Source of the DNA: an uncultured Propionibacteriaceae bacterium
GTDB taxonomy: Bacteria; Actinomycetota; Actinomycetes; Propionibacteriales; Propionibacteriaceae
Direction of reading: 5' to 3'
Assembly: GCA_937926975.1 (NCBI GenBank)
Contig: CALBCJ010000002.1
Coordinates: 1 to 64,000 of the forward strand
DNA length: 64,000 bases
Part shown: piece by piece, positions 7,448-15,258 of the stretch
Layout: every line of letters begins with the position of its first letter
How positions within the stretch are numbered: the stretch's first letter is position 1
The notes under the pieces: generated by a model
What the model saw: only the letters and a program-made list of their open reading frames with translations
Databases searched by the model: none
Told to the model about the DNA's origin: nothing
Position numbers and translations under genes: made by a program

Positions 7448-9306
7448 GACAGGCCCCGCCAGGGCTGGTCGCCTCCGGTGATGGTGCTCGTCATCCGCTG
7501 CGCCTGACGGTGCAGGTGGCGGCGCCAGGTCCCGGCGAAGTCGGGGATGGCGCCCCGGGTCCGGGTGCTCATGCGCCGCTCGTACGCCTCAAGCACCACC
7601 TGCCGCCCGGCCTTCGTCAGCCACACCCCGTTCTTCTGGCGCTGGGCGTGCTCGGGCCGGAACCGTGACTGGCGTGCGGCATCCAGAACGACCTGGTCGA
7701 CGATGAGAGGACGCAGCTCTTCCATCAGGTCCAGCGCCAGGCTGGGCCGCTTCTCCTGCTCGGTGTGCAGCACCCCGAAACCAGGGTCCAGGCCGGCGGT
7801 GTGCAGGGCGGTGACGCACTCCCCCAGCAGCACCGTGTAGAGGAACGACAAGGCCGCGTTGGTCTCGTCCTGCGGCGGCCGCCGGGACCGGGTCTGAAAC
7901 CTCAGCGGCTCGGGGAACAGCCCCCCGAAGGCTGGGAAGTACGCGGCCGCGGCGGCGCCCTCCACCCCCATCAGCTCTGACATCGTCCCGGCCTGCGGCA
8001 GCATCTCCAGGTAGCCGGTCAGAGCGCTGAGGGCGTCGGCGACCGTCTCCCGGTGCTGCCGGCGCCCGAACCGCTGCAGCAGCACCTTCTGCAGGGTGAT
8101 CTTGCTGGCGACGATCCCGCGGGCCAGGTCGAGCGCCGCGGCCGAGTCTGCGAAGCCCAGCTGGGCGCGGAGCCGCTGCGCCCGGCGAGGCTCCCTGTGG
8201 CTCACCATCATCCCTTGATAACCACCGTTTCGAGAGGCGAGGATGACCGGGACGCCGCTGCCCAGGGCCCAGGCCCGGGCACCGGCGGTCAGCCCGACCG
8301 AGCCGAGCAGCACCATCCGCAGCACATGGCTGGTCGGCACCGACAGCAGCTCCGCATTGTCCTTCGAGTGCACCACCACCCGCCCCGACGAGACCCGCAC
8401 CCGGCCGCCCTGCGGCCCCGCGTACAGCACCTTCTGCTCCGGAGGCTCGATCCCGGCGCTGCTCAGGCTGGGTGGGTAGCGGGGCCCGAAGTCCTCGCCC
8501 AGAAAAGTGAACCCCTCCTCGAAGGACGCCACCTGGGTCTTCTCCTGCGACAGTGTCATCCCCATCCTCTCCAGAGCCGCCCCGGCCAGCCGGGCCGCTT
8601 CCCAGGCCTCCGCCTGCCGTCGGGCCGCGACCACCAGGTCGTCGGCGTACCGAACCACCGGGAAGCCCTCTCGCCGCAGCGCCTCATCCAGCTCCAGCAG
8701 CACCAGGTTGCTCAGCAGGGGCGACAGCGCGCAGCCCTGCGGCAGGCCCGGCACGGGCTGCAGCCGCCCCTCGGCGGTCAGCACCAGACGCCGCCGCAGC
8801 CCCGCCAGCACCGGCGACAGTGAGTCGTCCGGCAGCAGCCGCGCCAGCCGCCGGTGAGCCTCGTCAGCGTCGATGCTGGGGAAGCAGTCGTGCACGTCGG
8901 TCCGCAGCACGTACGGCAGGCCCTCGTCCCGCAGGGCCGCCACCGCCACCACTGCGTCCACCACTCCCAGCCCCGGCCGGTAGGCATAGCTAGACGGCCC
9001 CAACCACGGATCCACCAGGGGCGTCAGCACCGTGAGCAGAGCCCGGGCGACAACCCGGTCGGCAGCTTGGGGAACCGCCAGCCGCCGGTCATGGCTGCGC
9101 CCCGGGACCACCACCTCGATCAGGGTCCCCGGCTGGTAGGCGCCGCTGCAGAGATCGGACTGCAGCCGGGCCAGCGCCTGGTCGGCGTCCTCAGCGAACC
9201 GGGTCACCGTCGCCGACTCGGCCCCATCGGCGAGGTCGTTCTCCCGCACGTCCAGCCAGGCCCGGGCCAGGTTCTCCGGCGTGTACGCGGCCTCGGCAAG
9301 AGTCAT
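7438..9306 (-). CDS. cas1: Reverse transcriptase-Cas1 fusion
   Basis: A 622-residue fusion. Residues 1-270 are a group II intron-like reverse transcriptase: the first catalytic Asp in LRTDVHDCF, GLPQGCALSPLLSN, the YADD box at 220-223, then LSQEKTQV and FTFLGEDF. Residues 290-610 are Cas1, with MGVEGAAAAAYF (metal-binding Glu near 449), GFGVLH (His 514) and DLMEELRP (acidic residues near 526-529). All expected catalytic residues of both halves are present. RT-Cas1 proteins of type III systems can acquire spacers from RNA through cDNA. There is no Cas6 domain at the N-terminus; Cas6 is separate upstream. ATG 9306 follows AGGAG by six bases; ATG 9342 is the alternative. Confidence 0.96.
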   Translation of the reverse strand: MTLAEAAYTPENLARAWLDVRENDLADGAESATVTRFAEDADQALARLQSDLCSGAYQPGTLIEVVVPGRSHDRRLAVPQAADRVVARALLTVLTPLVDPWLGPSSYAYRPGLGVVDAVVAVAALRDEGLPYVLRTDVHDCFPSIDADEAHRRLARLLPDDSLSPVLAGLRRRLVLTAEGRLQPVPGLPQGCALSPLLSNLVLLELDEALRREGFPVVRYADDLVVAARRQAEAWEAARLAGAALERMGMTLSQEKTQVASFEEGFTFLGEDFGPRYPPSLSSAGIEPPEQKVLYAGPQGGRVRVSSGRVVVHSKDNAELLSVPTSHVLRMVLLGSVGLTAGARAWALGSGVPVILASRNGGYQGMMVSHREPRRAQRLRAQLGFADSAAALDLARGIVASKITLQKVLLQRFGRRQHRETVADALSALTGYLEMLPQAGTMSELMGVEGAAAAAYFPAFGGLFPEPLRFQTRSRRPPQDETNAALSFLYTVLLGECVTALHTAGLDPGFGVLHTEQEKRPSLALDLMEELRPLIVDQVVLDAARQSRFRPEHAQRQKNGVWLTKAGRQVVLEAYERRMSTRTRGAIPDFAGTWRRHLHRQAQRMTSTITGGDQPWRGLSWR

Positions 9307-9384
9307 GCCCTGCTCCTGAGCGTCCGGTAGAGTGACGGCCATAGCGCCCCACCGTTCTCCGGAACTGGTGGGGGTTTTTCTGTG

Positions 9385-10083
9385 TCAGGCGGCGGAGACC
9401 CGGACCACGCCGAAGCCCTTGCCGCGGAACGACCCGACCCCGCAGTACGGGGCGAGGGCAAGCAGCGGCGCCACAGCACGGGCCACGGCCGGGTCGTCGC
9501 AGCGGATCTCGAGACGGCCCAGGGCGGCCGGGACGGTCGTCGCCCGTACCGGGACCTGCACCGTCTGCAGCTCCACATCCGCCACCCACAAGGCCCGAAA
9601 GTCCGGCGGGTGGAGCCGGGGCGGGCGCTGGCTGTACGCGTCCCAGCAGACCTGCGGCCCGCGCAGCACCACCCGCAGGTCCGGGAACGGCGAGGCCCGC
9701 TGCCCGGTGCGGAACGTCGTCGGGGTCAGGAACTCCAGCTCCCACGAGCGCCGCGGCGGCACCTCGGCCAGCTCTGACCAGGAGGCCCGCGCCAGCCGTA
9801 CCGGGCGCCCCACCGCCGCCACCTGCCGGCCCAGCCGGATCTCCGGCGCCGACCGGGTCGCGACTGCCAGCCGCCACGACGCCTCCGCGGTCAGGGTGCT
9901 CACCTCCACACCCCAGCCGTCACGCTCGGTGAGCGGCGAGACCGTGTACGGCTTGACCGTGTCGTGGTGCCGGTCGGGCAGGTCCTCGGTGCCGACATCA
10001 AACCAGCGCGAGAGCGCCGCGTGCAGGTGGTCAGGCTTCACCGGCGGGACCAGCCGCAGCGGCACGAACCAGCTCTCAGGCAC
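9385..10083 (-). CDS. cas6: Cas6 pre-crRNA endoribonuclease
   Basis: A 232-residue RAMP protein ending in a clear glycine-rich loop (YCGVGSFRGKGFGVVRV), the hallmark that binds and orders the repeat RNA in Cas6. The N-terminus ESWFVPLRL fits the first strand of a ferredoxin fold. It should cut the repeat RNA, which would leave the ATAGAAAC handle. GTG 10083 is chosen because it overlaps the stop of the gene before it (10076-10083); the longer upstream frame is that gene's shadow. The candidate general base is not obvious: histidines occur at the N-terminus (DHLHAALSRW) and in DRHHD. Confidence 0.88.
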   Translation of the reverse strand: MPESWFVPLRLVPPVKPDHLHAALSRWFDVGTEDLPDRHHDTVKPYTVSPLTERDGWGVEVSTLTAEASWRLAVATRSAPEIRLGRQVAAVGRPVRLARASWSELAEVPPRRSWELEFLTPTTFRTGQRASPFPDLRVVLRGPQVCWDAYSQRPPRLHPPDFRALWVADVELQTVQVPVRATTVPAALGRLEIRCDDPAVARAVAPLLALAPYCGVGSFRGKGFGVVRVSAA

Positions 10084-10522
10084 TGGTCTCACCCACCCCG
10101 ATGAAGACGACCGGCATCGGCCCGGCCATCCGGTAGCCGCGTACGCTGCCGGGCAGCACCTCCGGGGGCTGCTCACCGATCGTGGTGTCGCCCGGCTTCC
10201 AGGTCAGCAGCGTCAAGGGCTGCGTCCCCTCGTCGTCGAGCGCGCCGTCCAGCACCTCCACCTGCTCGTTGGCCAGGGCAGACGGGTCCGGGCCGGCCGT
10301 GGTGAGGACCCCGACGACCGCCCGGTCACCGTCGATCCGGGCCCGCAGCAGCCGGTCGTGGCCGGCGCTCCAGGCCCACAGGTGGCTGTACGCGGGGACG
10401 GTCTGCGGGCAGGCGCCGACGTGAAAACCGGTGATGTCGGCCCAGGCGCAGGTCATGCCGCGGGCCAGCTCGACCACCCTCGGCCAGTCCTGCTGCCCGT
10501 ACCCGAGCAGGGTCCAGGTCAT
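10076..10522 (-). CDS. Csx19-like small protein of the type III operon
   Basis: A 148-residue protein in the middle of the effector operon, overlapping both neighbours by a few bases. The central stretch SHLWAWSAGHDRLLRARID, with alternating Trp and a strand of basic and hydrophobic residues, resembles Csx19 (TIGR03984), a type III-D marker. This is recognised from memory of the family's W-rich core and not from a search. No catalytic motif is evident. It is the most likely filler of a missing accessory or small-subunit role, because no Csm2 or Cmr5 homologue is present. Confidence 0.5.
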   Translation of the reverse strand: MTWTLLGYGQQDWPRVVELARGMTCAWADITGFHVGACPQTVPAYSHLWAWSAGHDRLLRARIDGDRAVVGVLTTAGPDPSALANEQVEVLDGALDDEGTQPLTLLTWKPGDTTIGEQPPEVLPGSVRGYRMAGPMPVVFIGVGETSA

Positions 10523-11754
10523 GACGCCTCCTTCTGCTGCGGTAGCCGGACCGGTTCCAGCCGGGCCAGGTCAACCAGCTGGTCGGTGGTGACGCTGGTC
10601 ACCCGTACGGTGCCGAGCCCGGTCGAGGTCCTCGGGCCGATCCCCCACAGCCCGTCGTCCAGGTCCCGCAGGGCGTGCAGCAGCGCCGTGGTCACCCAGC
10701 CGGGGACGTCGTCGCGGCTGCTGGTGACCCGCAGCGTCATCTCGACCTGCTCCCGGTGGTGCTCGGTGAAGAAGACCTTGTCCCGTACGCCTCCGGTGAA
10801 CCGGTCGATGGCGTTGCGGCCCCGCCCGGAGGTCGCGCCGTCGCTCCAGGAGGAGGAGTGGAGCTCCCAGGCGCCGCTGCGGGTGGTTGACCCGAACGCG
10901 GCGCACAGGTCGCAGCCGCCGCAGCCGGTCCAGCTCTGCTCGGTGATGCACGCCGGGTGCCCGAGCGAGCGGGCGATCATCTCGACCCGGCTGCGCAGCA
11001 TCCCCTTCCACTGCGAGCCGTGGGTCACGGCCCGGCCCGGACGCAGCTGGTCGTCCTCCAGGAGCCCCACCCGGTCAGCCGACAGCGTTGCCTCCAGCAC
11101 CAGCCTCGGCTTCGCGGGGGTGATCTGCTCGGTGGTGCCGCGGCGCAGCAGCCGGTCCACCCGGGCCGCCGCGTCCCCGGTCGGAGACAGGACCGCGAGC
11201 AGCCCGTCACGGCTTGCCAGGTCGACACTGCGGTGAACCAGCTCGGTCACCGTCCCGACCCCGAGGCCGGTGGTCCGGCCACCGCCCAGCTGCGGGGTCC
11301 AGGCCTTGACCACCTCCACCAGGTCAGCGGCCCGGCCGCCGTCGCTGCGCAGGTAGACCCGCAGCCGGGCCCGGCCGACCTCCTCCGACTCCGACAGGCC
11401 GTGCTCCGCCGGGGCCCGACGGTGCCGACTGATCGCGGTCTGCTTGCGGGTCTCGATCGTCACCTCGGCGTCGCCGCTCGAGGTGAGGACCGTGCCCAGC
11501 ACCCACCACTGCGACGGCTGGGTCACCGGCTCCCCCTCAGCACCGGGCCGCAGGCAGCCGAAGAGCTCGTCGGCCCGCTCCCCCGCGGCCCGCCGCAGCG
11601 ACCCGGCGACGCTGCTTCCCGGGGCCCAGGGCCGGTCCTGGTCGAGCGGGTCGCGGGCCGTGCCCCGCACGTCCGACGCCGCAGCGGCCCAGGAGCCGAC
11701 TCGCCAGCCCGGCTCCAGGTCGACCGTGACCCGCGCGTACGTTCTCGTCATCAT
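10519..11754 (-). CDS. Double Cas7-like (Csm3-type) RAMP protein
   Basis: A 411-residue protein that looks like two Cas7 units in one chain. Unit 1 has PGSSVAGSLRRAAGERA and a G-rich stretch GGGRTTGLGVGTV. Unit 2 has HGSQWKGMLRSRVEMIA, a Cys cluster CGGCDLC, the insert FTGGVRDKVFF and the closing loop GIGPRTSTGLGTVRV. Fused Cas7 domains are common in type III-D and III-E complexes, where the subunits form the crRNA-binding backbone and carry an Asp that cuts target RNA every six bases. The pattern DRFTGG is a reasonable place for such a residue in unit 2. The start overlaps the csx10 stop (ATGA). Confidence 0.82.
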   Translation of the reverse strand: MMTRTYARVTVDLEPGWRVGSWAAAASDVRGTARDPLDQDRPWAPGSSVAGSLRRAAGERADELFGCLRPGAEGEPVTQPSQWWVLGTVLTSSGDAEVTIETRKQTAISRHRRAPAEHGLSESEEVGRARLRVYLRSDGGRAADLVEVVKAWTPQLGGGRTTGLGVGTVTELVHRSVDLASRDGLLAVLSPTGDAAARVDRLLRRGTTEQITPAKPRLVLEATLSADRVGLLEDDQLRPGRAVTHGSQWKGMLRSRVEMIARSLGHPACITEQSWTGCGGCDLCAAFGSTTRSGAWELHSSSWSDGATSGRGRNAIDRFTGGVRDKVFFTEHHREQVEMTLRVTSSRDDVPGWVTTALLHALRDLDDGLWGIGPRTSTGLGTVRVTSVTTDQLVDLARLEPVRLPQQKEAS

Positions 11755-13025
11755 GCCTGACTCCCCTTGCCGTAGCGCGAGTCCAGATGGTGGGCGAGTG
11801 CCGCTCGAAGGTCGCGCGGCATGCCGGTCAGCAGCCGGGTCACCTGCTCACGCTGGTCCCCGCTGAGGTAGTCAGCTGCCGGCTGGTCCAGCACCTCCTG
11901 GGCCTGCTTGGTGTTGCCGGGTGGCACCTCCCGGAGCTGGTCGGCCAGCCAGGACGCCTGCTCCGGCACCAGAGACTCCGCCAGCTCAGCGACCTGCTTC
12001 TTCCACTGGTTGGTCTCGGCGGGCTCCTGGTCCTGGTCCCGAGGCGGGGTGTGCGGGGCCTTCGGTGTGTACGGGGCGAGCCAGCCGAAACCCTCCTGAC
12101 GGCGCAGCCCCAGGCCGTGCTCCAGCAGCGTCTGGACGTCCTCGCGGCGCTCCAGCCCGATCACCAGCCCTGGTGCCACGGCGATCTCGCCAGGCTTCGG
12201 CAGGCCGGAGGCGATGTGCCAGCCGCCCATCCCCTCGATCTGGTCCCGGGGGCGCACCACCTGACCGGCCCACTCCTTCCACCGGCAGCCCGACGTGATC
12301 CCGGCCAGATCCAGCGCGAAGCCCGGGTCCAGGGTCGGGCGCCCGTACGTGTCGACCAGGATCGCCGGGGTCCGGGTGACCAGCAGGTGAGTGTCACTGG
12401 CCGGTGGTTCGCCCCGGGTGATCGTGACGCTCGACTCTCCCATCACCGAGCCGCGCCCGCCGACCACAATCCGGTCGATCTCGGCCAGCTCGGGGACCTC
12501 CTGCTCGGCCACCAGGTAGCCGGTGAAGACCGTGCCCTTCGGCAGGGTGCCGCGGCTGAAGAGCTGCTGGGTGGCGACGGTGATCGTGCCCGGCTCGAGA
12601 GCCGTCGAGGTGACCGTCTCGGCACCGGCCCAGGTCAGCTGCCCACGCGACTGCTCCCAGGACTGGCACGGGTCCGGCGGCCTGGTCCCGTACTCCGGGT
12701 CGCACACCTGGCCCCTCCCGTACGCGAGGTCGTACACCTCCTCGTGACCGGAGCCGTCCCGGTGGTACTTGCACCGGACCACGGTCTGCGCATCCTGCCG
12801 GAATCCAGGCGGCAGCGCCGGCCCGTACCGGACCTGCCGCTCGAAGACCTCAATGAAGCGCTGGCCCGGCTGCCCGTGGCGGGTGATCCAGGCCCGGGCC
12901 AGGGCGCCGCGGACCACCGAGCCCGGCAGGTACGGGTAGGTCGGCGTCAAGAAGCCACGCGCACCCGAACGGCCGACGCTGACCGGCTGCAGAGCGGTGA
13001 TCATCACCTCGTACCAGGTGCTCAT
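11751..13025 (-). CDS. csx10: Csx10, Cas5-group RAMP subunit
   Basis: A 424-residue RAMP protein. The early LPGSVVRGALARAWI, the mid VVGGRGSVMGESSV and the late glycine loop GLGLRRQEGFGWL are the usual landmarks of Csx10 (TIGR02674), the Cas5-like subunit that caps the 5' handle of the crRNA in type III-D complexes. The last 110 residues are a charged, helix-rich tail beyond the RAMP fold (from about PRDQDQEPAETNQWKK), longer than I would expect. ATG 13025 overlaps the cas7 stop. Confidence 0.87.
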   Translation of the reverse strand: MSTWYEVMITALQPVSVGRSGARGFLTPTYPYLPGSVVRGALARAWITRHGQPGQRFIEVFERQVRYGPALPPGFRQDAQTVVRCKYHRDGSGHEEVYDLAYGRGQVCDPEYGTRPPDPCQSWEQSRGQLTWAGAETVTSTALEPGTITVATQQLFSRGTLPKGTVFTGYLVAEQEVPELAEIDRIVVGGRGSVMGESSVTITRGEPPASDTHLLVTRTPAILVDTYGRPTLDPGFALDLAGITSGCRWKEWAGQVVRPRDQIEGMGGWHIASGLPKPGEIAVAPGLVIGLERREDVQTLLEHGLGLRRQEGFGWLAPYTPKAPHTPPRDQDQEPAETNQWKKQVAELAESLVPEQASWLADQLREVPPGNTKQAQEVLDQPAADYLSGDQREQVTRLLTGMPRDLRAALAHHLDSRYGKGSQA

Positions 13026-13618
13026 GCCGCACCGTCCTCTCGAAGCGACCAGACCAGGTCGAGGTCTGGGGCGACATCGCGGCCGTCGACAGCCAGGGCG
13101 ACCCAGCCCAGGCCCCGGGTACGGCGCTGGCCGACCTTCTCCACCATCCGCGCCGAGAGGTGGAGCAGGGCCAGGTGGTAGCGGGCCGGGTCGCTGCCCT
13201 CGGGCAGCCCGTAGCCGGTGAGCGGCCCGGTCTGGGTGATGTGCAGCCGGGCCTGCTGCAGGCCGACCAGCTCCTTGACCAGCAGGTGCCCGGCCTCGGC
13301 CTGCCCGTCGTCGGTGAGCTTGAGGTTGACCTGCGGCACGACCTGCGGGTCAGCGTCAAGCTCGGTGCGGAAGTGCCACGCGCCGCGGCGCTGCCGTCCC
13401 CCGAAGACCGCGTCCACCAGCGGGTGGTCGAGCTTCTTGCCCGACGGGTCATCGGGGCCGGGCAGCAGAGTGCGGGCCTCGGCCCGCAACAGCCCCTTCA
13501 TCGAGCTGGCGCGCAGCAGGTCCTTCCGGTCCACCACCTCGTCGTACGCGCCGCCCGCGGTCCCGGTCCCGATCCGGAACCCGGTCGCGAACCGGATCGA
13601 CACGGTGAGCTCGTTCAC
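13022..13618 (-). CDS. cas7: Cas7 (Csm3-like) backbone subunit
   Basis: A 198-residue single-domain RAMP with the order expected of Csm3: FRIGTGTAGG near the N-terminus, then KGLLRAEARTL, the disordered loop with HPLVDAVFGG, and a closing RTRGLGWV loop. Cas7 copies polymerise along the crRNA, and an Asp in the thumb loop cuts the target RNA. The motif DHPLVDAVFG contains candidate aspartates. GTG 13618 is chosen because it overlaps the cas10 stop (GTGA) and follows GGGGAGG by eight bases; upstream GTGs at 13627 and 13624 sit on that ribosome site. Confidence 0.86.
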   Translation of the reverse strand: MNELTVSIRFATGFRIGTGTAGGAYDEVVDRKDLLRASSMKGLLRAEARTLLPGPDDPSGKKLDHPLVDAVFGGRQRRGAWHFRTELDADPQVVPQVNLKLTDDGQAEAGHLLVKELVGLQQARLHITQTGPLTGYGLPEGSDPARYHLALLHLSARMVEKVGQRRTRGLGWVALAVDGRDVAPDLDLVWSLREDGAA

Positions 13619-15258
13619 CGCCACCACCTCCCCAGCACCAGCAGGTCCCTGAGCAGCCGGACATCCTTCGCTCCGGGGTCTGTGACCTGCAGCTTCTTCA
13701 GCAGCTCGCGTACGGGGGCCAGCCGGGCGGCCCGGTGCTCCAGCTTCAGCGCGGCGCCCACCAGGTCCTCCTGGGAGAGGTCGGAGCGCAGCGCCCCGAC
13801 CGCCGACCCGGTCATCTGCACCAGGTGGTCCAGCGCCGCGGTCCGGTCCTCCATCTCGCTCCAGCGCCAGGGGGTGCGAGAGACCGACCCTGGTCCGTCG
13901 GCGGTCACGTCCTGCCAGGTGATCATCCAGTCCGCGCCCCGGCCGTACTGCTTGGCCTCCTTGAGCAGCCGCTCCGACAGGTCGACCTGCAGCCCGAACG
14001 GGAACACGGCCCGGCTGACCACCACGGCCGCCGAGACGCTGGGCCTCGTGAAGCCGTCCGGCACGTACGGGTAGACCCGCTTCTCAAACTCGGTCTGCAA
14101 CCCGGTCATCAGGGCCCGCACGAAGGGCCAGGTCCGGGTCGCGGGCAGGCTCACCAGCAGGTCGTCGCCGCCCAGCAGGTGCGCGATCACCGGCAGCCTC
14201 TCGTCACCGGGCCCGGTCACCTGCTTGGTGGCCGACACCAGAGCCTCCCAGGTGGCCTGCTTCAGGCCCGCTGACAAGGACTTCAGCTGCTTCATCGCCT
14301 CACCGCTGTCCGCTGCCCGGCGGCGCAGGGCGGCGAAGATCCCGCCCAGCCCGTTGGCGTCGGCGAAGACCAGGGCGGTGTGGTTGTCCTCGTACGTGCG
14401 GCGCCGGATCTCACCCGCGTCCGCCTGGCCGCCGGGCCCGTCAGGCCGCTTCAGCGCAGGCACCCGGGCCAGGTCGGGAAAGCCACCCAGGTAGGTCAGG
14501 TGCGGTTCCCGGTCCTGGTTGAGGGCGAACAGCAGCCCTGCCTCCACCCGCAGGCCCGGCGGGCGCTGCCGGCTGCCGGCAACGTCCCAGGGCGTCGGGT
14601 CGTCGACCAGCTCTCCGCCCTCCTCCAGGACCTTCCGCTGCCGCTCGGTCGCGAACCTCAGCGACTTGCGCCGCCCCGTGGTGGTGCGGTGGAAGCAGTC
14701 CCGGCACAGACTCTTGCCCTGCAGCCCGACCGGGGCCTCCTTGCCGATCACGTCACTGACCCCGTCGGTCTGGCACTCGTCGCAGGTCCGCACCGGCGGG
14801 TACTCCCGGACTGCAGGGAGGTACTCCTCCAGCTCCTCCGGGTCCCGGGCGAGGGTGGCCGCGTACGAGGGCTGGTCGGCCCAGAGCTGGATCACCACCT
14901 CGACCGCGGGCTGGCGCTCCTGAATCCGGCGCACCAGCTGTCGGGCCGCCTGCCAGACCGCCTCGGTGTCGGCGCCCTGGATCGGGACCTCCCCGTCGAT
15001 GTCGAGCGCCTCCCGGTTCACCTCGACCCCGGGATGCTCCTTCAGCACGCTGGCGACCAGCGCCCCGTGACCCTGGTGGTGCCGGGGCTTCGGGTGCCCG
15101 TCGGCTGCGGTGTCGGCGCTGGTCGCACCGTTCTCACTCTCGGGGAGCTGGGTCAGGTCCCAGAGCTGGTCGGAGGCGCCCCGGCGGCCCCACAGCGACC
15201 GGGTCCGGGCCAGGTGGGTCTGGATCCGGCGAACCCCGACCGATGCGTACGTGGTCAC
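13615..15258 (-). CDS. cas10: Cas10, cyclase-competent, without an HD domain
   Basis: A 547-residue Cas10, shorter than HD-containing forms. Residues 1-130 resemble the N-terminal palm (RIQTHLARTRSLWGRRGAS) and contain no HD motif. A zinc ribbon uses C159, C162, C185 and C188. Palm 2 has FADANGLGGIF with D300 and the intact GGDD at 363-366, so it should make cyclic oligoadenylate when the complex binds target RNA. The C-terminal helices follow. Lack of HD predicts no target-DNA cutting by Cas10 itself, which places the immune output on second-messenger effectors. Its GTG start overlaps the upstream gene's stop (GTGA). Confidence 0.93.
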   Translation of the reverse strand: MTTYASVGVRRIQTHLARTRSLWGRRGASDQLWDLTQLPESENGATSADTAADGHPKPRHHQGHGALVASVLKEHPGVEVNREALDIDGEVPIQGADTEAVWQAARQLVRRIQERQPAVEVVIQLWADQPSYAATLARDPEELEEYLPAVREYPPVRTCDECQTDGVSDVIGKEAPVGLQGKSLCRDCFHRTTTGRRKSLRFATERQRKVLEEGGELVDDPTPWDVAGSRQRPPGLRVEAGLLFALNQDREPHLTYLGGFPDLARVPALKRPDGPGGQADAGEIRRRTYEDNHTALVFADANGLGGIFAALRRRAADSGEAMKQLKSLSAGLKQATWEALVSATKQVTGPGDERLPVIAHLLGGDDLLVSLPATRTWPFVRALMTGLQTEFEKRVYPYVPDGFTRPSVSAAVVVSRAVFPFGLQVDLSERLLKEAKQYGRGADWMITWQDVTADGPGSVSRTPWRWSEMEDRTAALDHLVQMTGSAVGALRSDLSQEDLVGAALKLEHRAARLAPVRELLKKLQVTDPGAKDVRLLRDLLVLGRWWR

